64,000 nt of DNA from CAIWHR01 sp963708855 (GCA_963708855.1 CAVPUM010000001.1:1-64000), one strand, 5' to 3'; shown: positions 51,336-59,992, counted from the first letter of the stretch. Notes: generated from the letters alone by a model not told the origin. Numbers and translations are program-made.

Positions 51336-52190
51336 TCAGCGTAGCATGCGTGGCCGAAACACGGCAGTGTCGTCGAAGAGCCGGGCACCCCTCACCTCCG
51401 TGTCCCAGCCGGGCAGCGCCGCGACCGGCAGGGCGAGCAGATCTTCGGGAGCGAATGCGACACCGCTGGCATCGATCGTTGCCGCGGCGGCGGCGTCGAG
51501 CGCCGCGGCGAGCAGTGCGGGATCCGCGGGCAATGCCGCTCCGTCCAGGGCCGTCACCAGGACCCTGGCCGTGACACTCCGGAATGGCGCGACGAGCTTC
51601 GCCAGCAGGCCGTGGCCGATGGCGACGGCGCGCATCTGTTTTGCTACCGTGGCGCGCCGGTCCCAGAAGGCAGTGCGCCATCGATGCGCCCGCCAGAGAC
51701 CGAGGAGTTCGGCGTCGGCGCACGCGACGATCATGCCGGACTCGTCGAGCAGTGTGGCGGCGTCGCGGCGCCGGTCGCGACCGTTCCCGGTATCGGCCAC
51801 TGTCGCCCCAGCGTGGATTGCGTTCAACGCCGCCTTCGTTCTGGGAAACGCGAGCCAGGCGAGGGCATTGCATGCGTCGTGGAGGCTCCCCGCGCGCGTC
51901 GGGACCTCGCCGGTCGCCGCGATCCGGCGTTCGTACTCCAGCGCCGAGGTCCTGCCCGACGGGGCCGGACGGAATGACAGCGGGCGGCCATCCGGCAGCG
52001 TCAAGCTCGCTTCGCGCGCCCAGCCGTCGAACTCGACGGGCGCGGGAAGGTCCCCGCCGCGAAGCGGTATCCACCAGCGCGCGTAAGGCGCGAACGCCGG
52101 GTGCGCAACCGCGTCGGGGGCTGGCGCGCGCCATCCGCGTCCGGGCGCCGCTTCGCCGACAGCACCGCGCGCAGGCAGCCCCGCCGGCAC
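51336..52190 (-). CDS. DUF3025 domain protein
   Basis: Protein of 284 residues recognised as DUF3025 from HDACNALAWLAFPRTKAALN, RRDAATLLDESGMIVA, WRAHRWRTAFW and GHGLLAKLVAPF. No biochemical function is known to me. There is no signal peptide. Start is a GTG at 52190, three bases after the zinc-ribbon stop, so it is probably coupled; a later start is possible because the first 25 residues look atypical. Confidence 0.9.
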   Translation of the reverse strand: MPAGLPARGAVGEAAPGRGWRAPAPDAVAHPAFAPYARWWIPLRGGDLPAPVEFDGWAREASLTLPDGRPLSFRPAPSGRTSALEYERRIAATGEVPTRAGSLHDACNALAWLAFPRTKAALNAIHAGATVADTGNGRDRRRDAATLLDESGMIVACADAELLGLWRAHRWRTAFWDRRATVAKQMRAVAIGHGLLAKLVAPFRSVTARVLVTALDGAALPADPALLAAALDAAAAATIDASGVAFAPEDLLALPVAALPGWDTEVRGARLFDDTAVFRPRMLR

Positions 52191-52193
52191 GCG

Positions 52194-53330
52194 TCACCGC
52201 GATCCGGACGCGAGCACGATCGCGAGCACGATCAGGATCACGACCACCAGAAGCGCGACCTTCCACGGGCTCTTCGGATACTCGCCGCGGATCGTGCCGG
52301 TGACGCCATTCATCGCGCACTGGAACACGCGGGCGCCGTACGTGTAGGAAAGCAGCCACACGGGGGCGAGAATGTGCTTGAACGTCTGCGCCGAATAGTC
52401 GGCGGAGACGGCGAGGTTGCGGAACGTGTCGCCGGGAATCTGCTGCGCGCAGAGCGCCTGCAGTTTCGCGTCCATGGCGTCGCGCGCACGCCGCGCAGCG
52501 GCGGCGAGGTCGATCTGATAGCGCTCGACGACCCAGCCCGCGACGAAGCCGGCGTCGTAGGGCTGCAGATCCTTCGTCGGAAACGGCTCGATCCCGCGCA
52601 GCAGTTGCGGGTGGATGCCGACCGACGCGCACACGAGGTCGTCGTCGAAGGCGTGCTGGAGCCGGCCGGCAGCGCGCTCCCAGCGAATGTGCTGTACCTG
52701 ACGGGTATGGGCGCGTCCGTTCTGCTGGTAGGATTCGGTCGTGTAGTAGTAGTGGCCGGCCTCGGCCGTCCACTCCGCGTTCACGCGCGCGTCGAACGTC
52801 CAGTACGGCAGGTAGACGCCGCGCACCGTGTCGGTCAATGCCCTCTTCGCAAGCGCGGACGGCGCGAGCCACAGCCGGCCGTACCAGGCCCGGATGCGAT
52901 CACGCGCCTCGGATTCACGCACCCGGAACGGAAGCACGCTTTCCGGGCGCAGCGCCGGCCTCTCTTCGTTGTAGGGCACGAGCTGCGCCGAGCCGCAGAA
53001 TTCGCAGTTCTGCGCCTGCCGCGAAGGGTCGAGCACGGAGATCGCATTGCAGCTCCGGCACTTCACCTCGCGCTTGTCCGCCCTCCAGCCGAGCGCATCG
53101 GCGCCGGCGTCGCGCAGCGCGCCGACGAGGTCGCGTTCGACGACCGCCTCCGCCGCCTCCGGCTTCGCTACGGACTCGGTGCCGCAAAACGGGCAGACGA
53201 GCCGCTGTCGCGCGGGATTCCATACGGCCTCGCCCCCGCACGCGGGGCAGGCAAACTTCGTCAGCGCGACCGTCTCGGCCAAGGCGGGACCCGGTTTCCC
53301 GTCGCTGGTCGCCGTGACGGCACGCTGCAC
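52194..53330 (-). CDS. Zinc-ribbon membrane protein, YdjG-like
   Basis: Protein of 378 residues with two tandem zinc ribbons. CPAC at residues 28-31 pairs with CPFC at 46-49, and CRSC at 91-94 with CEFC at 109-112. A beta-rich middle domain (YLPYWTFDARVNAEW, YYYTTESYQ) follows, and one C-terminal helix (about 354-372). The layout resembles Bacillus YdjG, a partner of the SPFH protein YdjI. GTG start, 24 bases after the SPFH gene. Confidence 0.88.
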   Translation of the reverse strand: MQRAVTATSDGKPGPALAETVALTKFACPACGGEAVWNPARQRLVCPFCGTESVAKPEAAEAVVERDLVGALRDAGADALGWRADKREVKCRSCNAISVLDPSRQAQNCEFCGSAQLVPYNEERPALRPESVLPFRVRESEARDRIRAWYGRLWLAPSALAKRALTDTVRGVYLPYWTFDARVNAEWTAEAGHYYYTTESYQQNGRAHTRQVQHIRWERAAGRLQHAFDDDLVCASVGIHPQLLRGIEPFPTKDLQPYDAGFVAGWVVERYQIDLAAAARRARDAMDAKLQALCAQQIPGDTFRNLAVSADYSAQTFKHILAPVWLLSYTYGARVFQCAMNGVTGTIRGEYPKSPWKVALLVVVILIVLAIVLASGSR

Positions 53331-53354
53331 GACCGCTCCCCGCCACTCACACGC

Positions 53355-54416
53355 TCATGCCTTCAGGAACGCATCGACAGCCGCGCGCGTGATCCGCCAC
53401 TGGGTGCCGATCTTCTTGCCCTTGAGATCGCCGGAATCCAGGCTCGCGATGACGTCCGCTTCGCCAACGCCGAGCATCTGCGCCACCTGCCCCGGCGTGT
53501 AGAGCTCCGGCACGCCTGCGGCTGGCGCCGCGGGCGCCGTCACACCTGGCGTCGATTGCGCCATCAATCCGCCGGTCTGCTGCATCATCTGCTGCGCCAT
53601 CGCCATGCCGACCGCCATTTCGGCCGCCATCCCCCCGGGGCCGCCGTCACCCTTCTCCAGTCCCTGCGCCATCTGGAATTTGACGTAGTCGTTGAGGTTC
53701 CCGACGGCGGCCATGCTCGAGCGCTTGTCGATCGCCTGCTCGACCTCCGGGGGCACCGACACGTTCTCGACGATGAACGTCGTCATCTCGAGCCCGTACT
53801 TCGCGCCGATGACGGGATTGATGAGCGGCAACAGGGCCGCGCCCAGCTCGGAATAGCGCGACGCCACGTCCAGTGCGGGTATCTTCGCGCCGGCCAGCGC
53901 GTCGGAGAACACGCTGACGATGCGCGAGCGCATCGCATCGGCGAACTCGTCGAGGCGGAAGTGGTCGTCGGTGCCGGCGACCTCCTTGAGAAATCTTCTC
54001 GGATCGACGATGCGAAAATCGTAGGTGCCGTAGGCCCGCAGGCGCACGATGCCGAAGTCCGCGTCGCGCATCATCACCGGATTCGCCGTGCCCCACTTGT
54101 TGCCGGCGAACAGGCGGGTGACCACGTAATAGACGTCCGCCTTGAACGGGCTCTCGAGCGCGTATTTCCAGCTCTTGAGGTTGGTGAGGATCGGGATGTT
54201 GTCCGTCGTGAGCGTGTGCTTGCCCGGACCGAACGTGTCGCCGAACTCGCCCAGATAGACGAATTGCGCGACCTGCGACTCACGGACCACGAGCTGCGCG
54301 CCTTTCTTGATCTCCTTGTCCTCGTCGGGGAACCGGTACGACAGCGTGTCGCGCGAATCGTCGGTCCACTCGATGATGTCGATGAACTGCTTTTTCAGGA
54401 AGTCGATGATCGCCAT
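53355..54416 (-). CDS. SPFH-domain protein with C-terminal HTH, YdjI-like
   Basis: Protein of 353 residues. N-terminal MAIIDFLKKQFIDIIEW, then an SPFH/band-7 domain (about residues 20-230) with QFVYLGEFGDTFGPGKHTL and NPVIGAKYGLEMTTFIVENVSVP. A Met/Gly/Gln segment (about 255-295) leads to a C-terminal excisionase-type helix-turn-helix (YTPGQVAQMLGVGEADVIAS). There is no membrane helix, so the membrane link may come from the zinc-ribbon partner. SPFH proteins scaffold membrane microdomains. Confidence 0.9.
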   Translation of the reverse strand: MAIIDFLKKQFIDIIEWTDDSRDTLSYRFPDEDKEIKKGAQLVVRESQVAQFVYLGEFGDTFGPGKHTLTTDNIPILTNLKSWKYALESPFKADVYYVVTRLFAGNKWGTANPVMMRDADFGIVRLRAYGTYDFRIVDPRRFLKEVAGTDDHFRLDEFADAMRSRIVSVFSDALAGAKIPALDVASRYSELGAALLPLINPVIGAKYGLEMTTFIVENVSVPPEVEQAIDKRSSMAAVGNLNDYVKFQMAQGLEKGDGGPGGMAAEMAVGMAMAQQMMQQTGGLMAQSTPGVTAPAAPAAGVPELYTPGQVAQMLGVGEADVIASLDSGDLKGKKIGTQWRITRAAVDAFLKA

Positions 54417-54461
54417 TGCGAACGGCTCCTTCAGGTGGTCAGCGCCGCAGCGCGGTTGCCG

Positions 54462-55265
54462 TCACTTCTTCGCCGCGGCGAGCCGCGCGGCCTCGGCTTC
54501 GCCCTGCTTGATCTCGGCTTCGAGCTGCTGGGCCGGCAGTGCGCCGGGGATGACGCTCCCGTCGGCGAAGACCAGCGTCGGCGTCGCGGTGACCCGCATC
54601 TTCTTCCCGAGTTGACCGGTGGCGGCCACGGGATTGTCGCAGTCCCCGTTGTTCTTCGGCAAGGCGCCCGACTCGAAGAATGCATCCCAGGCCTTCGCCT
54701 TGTCCGGCGCGCACCAGATGATCCTGGACTTCCTCGCGGCATCCGGGTGCAGCTGGTCGATCGGGTAGAGAAACGTGTAGATCGTCACGTTGTCGATGCT
54801 CTTGAGCTCGGTCTCGAGCCGCGCGCAGTACGGGCAGTCGGCGTCGGAAAAGACCGCGAGCCGGCGCGCTCCGTTGCCCTTGACCTTCTTGATCGCCAGA
54901 TCGAAGGGCAGGCTGTCGAACGCGACGCGAGACAGATCCCGCAGCTTCGCCTCGGTCAGGTTCTTCTTGGTCGCGGCATCGTAGACGTTGCCGACGAGCA
55001 CGTACGAGACCTTCGCATCGGTGTAGACCAGCTGTTCGTCGAACAGCACTTCGTAGAGCCCGAAATACGGGCTCTTGGTCACGCTGCCGACCGTGGCACC
55101 CTGGAACTTCTGCTCGAGCAGCTTCTTCACCTGCGCGGCCTCGGCCGAGAGGGGCACCGTCGGCGCGGGGGCCTGCGCCCGGGCGGCAACGAAGAGCAGC
55201 AACCCCGCGGTCAGGGCGAGTGCGGTCGCCAGCCGGCCGATCAGGTTAGTGGTGATAAATGACAT
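54462..55265 (-). CDS. dsbC: Thiol:disulfide isomerase DsbC
   Basis: Periplasmic disulfide isomerase of 267 residues. Signal peptide to about residue 31, dimerisation domain (about 38-100), then the thioredoxin fold with active site CPYC at residues 144-147 and cis-Pro in ATPTLVFADG. A second pair is C185 and C208 (approximate). It follows the UbiH-type gene, as in many betaproteobacteria. Confidence 0.96.
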   Translation of the reverse strand: MSFITTNLIGRLATALALTAGLLLFVAARAQAPAPTVPLSAEAAQVKKLLEQKFQGATVGSVTKSPYFGLYEVLFDEQLVYTDAKVSYVLVGNVYDAATKKNLTEAKLRDLSRVAFDSLPFDLAIKKVKGNGARRLAVFSDADCPYCARLETELKSIDNVTIYTFLYPIDQLHPDAARKSRIIWCAPDKAKAWDAFFESGALPKNNGDCDNPVAATGQLGKKMRVTATPTLVFADGSVIPGALPAQQLEAEIKQGEAEAARLAAAKK

Positions 55266-55289
55266 CGGGACTCCAGTGGGTGAAAAGGG

Positions 55290-56477
55290 TTAGCGCAATG
55301 CCGACTGCGCGAGCAGCCGTTTGGCGTGAGGAAGCGCATCGAGGGCAGCCATGCCGAGATTGCGGGCGGTTCGAATCCAGGGCGAGGTCAGCCCGAACAG
55401 GCGGGCGAGCGCATCGGTGACCGTCTGCATCGCGAGCACCGGTTCCGCGCGCCGGCGTGCATAGCGCTCCATCAGCAGGGGCACGCCCGGGTCGGTCACG
55501 GGCCCGCGCGCGGCGAGGACGGCGGATAGCACGTCGGCATCACCGAAACCGAGATTGACGCCCTGGCCCGCGAGCGGATGGACGCCATGCGCCGCGTCGC
55601 CGACCAGCGCCAGGCGGTGGGCGACGACGGTCGGCAGCTTCTGCCTCTGCAGCGGGAATCCGGCGCTCGGCGTGATCGACTCGAGCGCGCCGAGCGCGTG
55701 CCGGCCGCAGGCGGCCACTCGTGCGGCCAGCGCCTCCGCCGGAAGTTCGAGCAGTTCGCGAGCACGAGCGTCGGGGGCCGACCAGACGATCGAAATCCTG
55801 CGACCCGGCAAAGGCAGCCAGGCCAGGATCGCGCCGTCGCCGTGAAACCACTGCAGGGCGCGACCGCGATGCGCGCGCTCGCAGTTGAAATTGGCGACGA
55901 CCGCGGTCTGTCCATAGAGCCTGGCCACGGCCGCGATGCCTGCGGCCTCGCGCACCCGCGAGCGCAGGCCGTCCGCGCCCACGACGAGGCGCGCCGACAG
56001 CGAACTGCCGTCGGCAAAGCGCAGCCGCCCCCGGTCCGGGTCGAAGGTCAGCGACTCGAACGCGCAGGGCGCGTGGACGACGACGCCCCCCGATCGAGCG
56101 AGGGGGACGAGCGCAGCGCGCAGCGCGCGCTCCTCGACGATCCAGGCGAGCGCGCGTTCACCCAGGTCGTAGGCAGAGAAGTTGAGGCGCGCGCCCGCAT
56201 CACCCTCGACGCGCATCGACTCGACAGGCGCGATGCGGTCAGGCGGGACCCTCTGCCATGCGCCTGCGGCGCGCAGGAACGCGGCGCTGCCCGGGCTGAT
56301 CGCGTAGACGCGCGCGTCCCATCCCTCGCCAGGCGGCGGCGGTTCCGGCGTCGTCACGCCGGCGCGATCGACGAGCGCGACGGAAAGGCCGGCCCTGACC
56401 AGCGCGGGCGCGAGTGCGAGCCCGACCAGTCCCGCGCCGACAACGACGACGTCGTAATCCGCGCAGGGGCCGCTCAA
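55290..56477 (-). CDS. ubiH: UbiH/UbiF-family FAD monooxygenase
   Basis: Ubiquinone-ring hydroxylase, about 395 residues. FAD dinucleotide motif VVVVGAGLVGLALAPAL at the N-terminus, VGADGLRSRVRE in the middle, and GDAAHGVHPLAGQGVNLGFGD toward the C-terminus. The start is probably a TTG at 56477, overlapping the hslV stop (TTGA); the GTG/ATG frame runs further up to 56528 inside hslV. Ring position (C5, C6 or C1) cannot be told from sequence alone. Confidence 0.93.
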   Translation of the reverse strand: MSGPCADYDVVVVGAGLVGLALAPALVRAGLSVALVDRAGVTTPEPPPPGEGWDARVYAISPGSAAFLRAAGAWQRVPPDRIAPVESMRVEGDAGARLNFSAYDLGERALAWIVEERALRAALVPLARSGGVVVHAPCAFESLTFDPDRGRLRFADGSSLSARLVVGADGLRSRVREAAGIAAVARLYGQTAVVANFNCERAHRGRALQWFHGDGAILAWLPLPGRRISIVWSAPDARARELLELPAEALAARVAACGRHALGALESITPSAGFPLQRQKLPTVVAHRLALVGDAAHGVHPLAGQGVNLGFGDADVLSAVLAARGPVTDPGVPLLMERYARRRAEPVLAMQTVTDALARLFGLTSPWIRTARNLGMAALDALPHAKRLLAQSALR

Positions 56478-57019
56478 GTGTCGCGCTCCAGTGTCTCGAT
56501 CACGTGGTGCTGGTTCGTGTAGATGCAAAGGTCGCCCGCGATGGTCAGACTCTGTTTGACGATGTCTGCCGCCGGAAGTGCCGTGTGCTCCAGCAGCGCC
56601 CGCGCCGCCGCTTGCGCATAGGGTCCGCCCGACCCGATGGCCACGATGCCGAACTCGGGCTCCAGCACGTCGCCGGTGCCGGTGATGATGAACGACGCGC
56701 CGCGGTCGGCCACCGCGAGCATCGCCTCGAGACGGCGCAGGATCCGGTCCGCGCGCCAGTCTTTCGCGAGCTCGACTGCCGCGCGCGCGAGCTGGCCCTG
56801 GTGCTTGTCGAGCTTCGCTTCAAAGCGCTCGAACAGCGTGAAAGCGTCGGCCGTCGCCCCGGCGAAGCCGGCGAGCACGCGGTCGTTGTACAGGCGGCGC
56901 ACCTTGCGCGCAGTCGCCTTGATCACCACGCTGCCGAGCGTCACCTGGCCGTCACCGCCGAGGGCGACAGCGCCGTCGCGCCGGACCGAGAGAATCGTGG
57001 TGCCGTGGAATGTGTCCAT
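56474..57019 (-). CDS. hslV: HslV (ClpQ) protease subunit
   Basis: Proteasome-like peptidase of 181 residues. MDTFHG is followed by TTILSVRRDG, so Thr7 becomes the N-terminal nucleophile after processing. LGGDGQVTLG, KVRRLYNDRVLAGFAG and GIVAIGSGGPYAQAAARAL are diagnostic. Normally hslU, its ATPase, follows directly; here the next gene overlaps by four bases and is a UbiH-type hydroxylase. HslU must be elsewhere or missing. Confidence 0.96.
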   Translation of the reverse strand: MDTFHGTTILSVRRDGAVALGGDGQVTLGSVVIKATARKVRRLYNDRVLAGFAGATADAFTLFERFEAKLDKHQGQLARAAVELAKDWRADRILRRLEAMLAVADRGASFIITGTGDVLEPEFGIVAIGSGGPYAQAAARALLEHTALPAADIVKQSLTIAGDLCIYTNQHHVIETLERDT

Positions 57020-57069
57020 GTCCGGAGAGCCCCGTGACGAGGCGGGCCGCCAGCGTCCGGTCGTAGCGG

Positions 57070-58311
57070 CTATTGTGGCTTCTTGACGAAGTGGCTCGGA
57101 GAAACGCCGATCAGCAGCAGCAGCGCCCGGATGATCGGCGACGCACCGACGATCTGCACCGCCTTGCGCTGCGATTCGATCCGGTTGATGAGATTGAGCA
57201 GCGCACCGGCACAGACGAAATCGATCCGCTCGACCTCGCCCATGTCGACGGCGACCACCTGCTGCACGTGCATGGCGTCGGCGAGCCGGCCGAGCTGTGG
57301 GGTCAGCGATCCGGCCATCGCGCCGGACCATTTGAGCATTCCCGGCTCCGTCGTGTCGACAAGGCTTGGCGCCGGCGCCGCGGTCTTCCCCCTCGCCGCG
57401 TCCGGGGATGCCGGCGGGGGCTCCCATGACGGCGGCGAAAGCTCGAACGCCACCGCAAACTCGATCGCACGATCCTCGAACGCCGCGTGGTCGCCTGCCC
57501 ATTGCAGGATTTCGAGCGCCAGCAGCCACGCGCCCTGGCCTGCGTCACGACCGTTCTTCATTGCGGCGGTGAGCGCAGCGTCCAGTTTGGTCCCGGCCTG
57601 CAGCTGCAATCCCAGCCCGGCCCGCCGGGCCTCGGCCAGCGCATTCGCGAGCAGGCGCGCACCGACGTCGTCGAAATCGGTAACCGAAGCGAGATCGAGC
57701 CGCGCCCCGTGCGACTGCCGTGAAATCGCACGCCGGATTCCCTCGATCTGTGTCGCCGAGGCCGCGGTCAGCCGTCCGGTCACCGCGACGGTGCCGCCGA
57801 ACACCCGCCGCGCGAGGCTCGGCTGCTCGCCTGCCTCCCACGCGGGCGCCGATCGCTCGAACTGCACGACGTATTGCAGCGCGAGCCGGTCGAACGCGGC
57901 CTTGTCGCCCTGGCGCTGCAACAGGTCGAACAGCGCGAGCCAGGCGAGCACGGAAAGCTTGGTGTCGATGTCGTTTTCGATGCCCTCTTCGAGCAGCTGG
58001 CGGGCGTCGGCAATCTGCCCCCCGGCAAAGCGCAGCGCCGCGTTCTCGAGCACGACGCACAATCCCGGATTGGCCTGCGCGACCTCGAATGACGACTGCG
58101 CCGGCGTCCACTGGACCAGGCTCGCGCCGGTTATGGTCATATCGCCGCCGGCCGGTTCCAGATGGCGCCGGCCACCCTTGTCCGGCACCTTTGCCGCGAG
58201 ATCGCGGGCGGACGCGGCGGGACCGGCATGAGGCTTGGCGTCGGCTTTTGCCGGTTCCGGTTTTTTCCTTGCCGGCGGTTTCGAAAAGAAGGCCATTCGG
58301 GGTTCGGACAT
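57070..58311 (-). CDS. STAS-domain protein, double
   Basis: Protein of 413 residues. A Lys/Pro/Ala-rich N-terminus (about residues 1-55), a helical TPR-like part (about 75-160, LENAALRFAGGQIADARQLLEEG), a first STAS-like region (about 168-255) and a second (about 328-410, AVDMGEVERIDFVCAGALLN). Likely cytoplasmic, part of a partner-switch or scaffold. It is commonly found between dksA and hslV in betaproteobacteria. ATG at 58296 is an alternative start. Confidence 0.85.
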   Translation of the reverse strand: MSEPRMAFFSKPPARKKPEPAKADAKPHAGPAASARDLAAKVPDKGGRRHLEPAGGDMTITGASLVQWTPAQSSFEVAQANPGLCVVLENAALRFAGGQIADARQLLEEGIENDIDTKLSVLAWLALFDLLQRQGDKAAFDRLALQYVVQFERSAPAWEAGEQPSLARRVFGGTVAVTGRLTAASATQIEGIRRAISRQSHGARLDLASVTDFDDVGARLLANALAEARRAGLGLQLQAGTKLDAALTAAMKNGRDAGQGAWLLALEILQWAGDHAAFEDRAIEFAVAFELSPPSWEPPPASPDAARGKTAAPAPSLVDTTEPGMLKWSGAMAGSLTPQLGRLADAMHVQQVVAVDMGEVERIDFVCAGALLNLINRIESQRKAVQIVGASPIIRALLLLIGVSPSHFVKKPQ

Positions 58312-58530
58312 CGGGTTCGCGGCCGGCGCATCGACCGCCCTGCGGGAAAGAGCCGCGGGCGATCGCCAGTACCGGTGGCGAACGGACGATTATGTTCTCG
58401 TCATAGCCTTCCCACAAGCGGGGATGCTCGCCGTGCCGGCGGCGCGCCAATCCGTTTTGCGCGCAACGCATCGCGGCAGATCCGCCGACGCGTGCCGCCG
58501 ATCCGGGTGGCCCAATCGTAGCGCAGTTGC

Positions 58531-58536
58531 TAGAAT
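58531..58536 (+). promoter_or_regulatory. -10-like element for the small membrane peptide gene
   Basis: TAGAAT about 45 bases before the ATG at 58581, in the 269-base divergent gap from the STAS gene. No clear -35. Confidence 0.35.
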
Positions 58537-58580
58537 GATCCTCGGCATCACTTCAATGCCGCAAAACGAGGAGGATGACG

Positions 58581-58676
58581 ATGAAGAACCCGCTTGACTC
58601 GATCTTGGGCACGATCATCTCCGGCGTGGTCCTGACGGCAGTCCTGTATGTCGCCGTCAAGAATTTCCTGATGTGA
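58581..58676 (+). CDS. 31-residue single-span membrane peptide
   Basis: Small ORF encoding MKNPLDSILG followed by a hydrophobic helix (TIISGVVLTAVLYVAV) and a short KNFLM tail. GAGGAGG at 58568-58574 lies six bases before the ATG at 58581, an excellent ribosome site. Its stop codon overlaps a GTG that opens the next gene's frame, so the two genes are probably cotranscribed and translated in sequence. Function unknown. Confidence 0.8.
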   Translation: MKNPLDSILGTIISGVVLTAVLYVAVKNFLM

Positions 58677-58690
58677 CGGAGGCGACGGAC

Positions 58691-59182
58691 ATGGATTACG
58701 TACCATTGTTTGCAAGGTGGCTCCACTTTCTGGCCGGCATCATGTGGATCGGCTTGCTCTACTACTTCAATTTCGTGCAGGTCCCGGCGCTCAAGGCGGC
58801 AGGCGCGGACGGCACGGCGGCGGGCATCACCAAGCATGTCGCGCCTCGCGCACTGCTCTATTTTCGCTGGTCGGCGGTCGTGACGTGGCTCGCCGGGGCC
58901 GCGCTGCTCGGCGCGAACTTCGGCAGCGCCTTCATGCTGGCGAAGGGCTACGCGGCGATCGGCATCGGCGCCTGGCTCGGCACGATCATGCTGTTCAACG
59001 TATGGGTGCTGATCTGGCCCAATCAACAGAAGATCCTCGGCCTGAAACCCGCAACGGACGATGAGAAGAACAAGGCGCGGCGTGTCGCGCTGCTGGCGTC
59101 GCGCACCAACATGATGCTGTCGATTCCGATGCTGTTCTTCATGGCGGGCGGCCTGACGCACAAGGCGGGCTTCGGGCTGTAA
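58691..59182 (+). CDS. puuD: PuuD-like membrane protein (urate oxidase N-terminal family)
   Basis: Integral membrane protein of 163 residues, four predicted helices. HFLAGIMWIGLLYYFNFVQVP matches the N-terminal membrane domain of PuuD-type urate hydroxylases. The C-terminal cytochrome c domain of full PuuD is absent, so urate oxidation is uncertain. The start at 58691 has GGAGG eight bases earlier; GTG at 58673 is an alternative. Conserved histidines near residues 12 and 46 could bind haem. Confidence 0.85.
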   Translation: MDYVPLFARWLHFLAGIMWIGLLYYFNFVQVPALKAAGADGTAAGITKHVAPRALLYFRWSAVVTWLAGAALLGANFGSAFMLAKGYAAIGIGAWLGTIMLFNVWVLIWPNQQKILGLKPATDDEKNKARRVALLASRTNMMLSIPMLFFMAGGLTHKAGFGL

Positions 59183-59204
59183 CTGCCGCACCTCGCATGG
59201 AGGC

Positions 59205-59237
59205 GCCGCCTTTGCCGGTTGCTCCGGCAAAGGCGGC
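59205..59237. terminator. Strong hairpin between convergent puuD-like gene and dksA
   Basis: A perfect 14-base inverted repeat, GCCGCCTTTGCCGG at 59205-59218 and CCGGCAAAGGCGGC at 59224-59237, with a five-base loop, in the 136-base convergent gap. There is no T-run on either side. A bidirectional terminator or transcript 3'-end hairpin is the best reading. Confidence 0.6.
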
Positions 59238-59318
59238 GGCGTTCCGGCCGGCCTCCAGCTGCAGGCTGCGGCGGAGTTCGTTGCCGCGCGGCGGCACCCG
59301 GCCCCGCGGCTGCGCAGT

Positions 59319-59774
59319 TCAGTCGCCGTAGAGCTTCTGCACGCGTTCGCGGCGCTCCTGCGCCTCGAGCGAAAGCGTGGCGGTCGGGCGCGCGAGAAGG
59401 CGCGGGATGCCGATGGGCTCTCCAGTCTCCTCGCAATAGCCATAGTTGCCGTCGTCGATCAGCTTGATCGACTTCTCGACCTTCTTGAGAAGCTTGCGCT
59501 CGCGGTCGCGCGTGCGCAGTTCAAGCGTGTACTCCTCCTCGAGCGTCGCCCGGTCGGACGGGTCGGTGGTCGTCTCGTTCTCGCGCAGATGCTCGCCGGT
59601 GTCATCCGCGTTCTGCAGCAACTGGTCGCGCAGCTCGATCAGCCGCTGCCTGAAAAAGGCGAGCTGCGCGTCGTTCATGTAGTCCTTGTCGGGCGCCTTC
59701 AGCAGATCCACCTCGGTGAGAACCTTCACCTTCTTGGTGGCCGTTGACCTTGCGGTTGCTTGCTTCGCTGCCAT
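59319..59774 (-). CDS. dksA: RNA polymerase-binding transcription factor DksA
   Basis: ppGpp cofactor of 151 residues. The coiled-coil region includes the tip-area motif NDAQLAFFRQRLIELRDQLL and TDPSDRATLEEEYTLELRTRDRE. In the zinc-finger domain only the first Cys remains (YGYCEETGEPIGI); the others are Thr, Ser and Ala, so it should not bind zinc. The same replacement is known in some alpha- and betaproteobacterial DksA. Start at 59774. Confidence 0.96.
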   Translation of the reverse strand: MAAKQATARSTATKKVKVLTEVDLLKAPDKDYMNDAQLAFFRQRLIELRDQLLQNADDTGEHLRENETTTDPSDRATLEEEYTLELRTRDRERKLLKKVEKSIKLIDDGNYGYCEETGEPIGIPRLLARPTATLSLEAQERRERVQKLYGD

Positions 59775-59880
59775 GCTGTCCTCTGACCTCTCCTGGAAAG
59801 CCGCCGGGATGGCGCTCGCCACTGCCCGGCCCGCCGGGCAGTTGCCGTTCGCCCGGATTCCTGCCCGCACTAAATCGACT

Positions 59881-59886
59881 ATTATA
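59881..59886 (-). promoter_or_regulatory. -10 element of dksA
   Basis: TATAAT on the minus strand, about 107 bases upstream of the dksA ATG. The -35 region is poor. Confidence 0.4.
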
Positions 59887-59964
59887 GCGCGCCGATTGCA
59901 TCCGCTACCAGTATGTACGAGCCCCATCGCTGCCCGCGCGCCGGCCAGCCGGCACCGGCGAACG

Positions 59965-59970
59965 TATAAT
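59965..59970 (+). promoter_or_regulatory. -10 element of pyrC
   Basis: TATAAT 22 bases before the pyrC ATG at 59993, giving a leader of about 16 bases. No -35 consensus. Confidence 0.45.
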
Positions 59971-59992
59971 CGGGCAAAAACAAAGCCGATTC

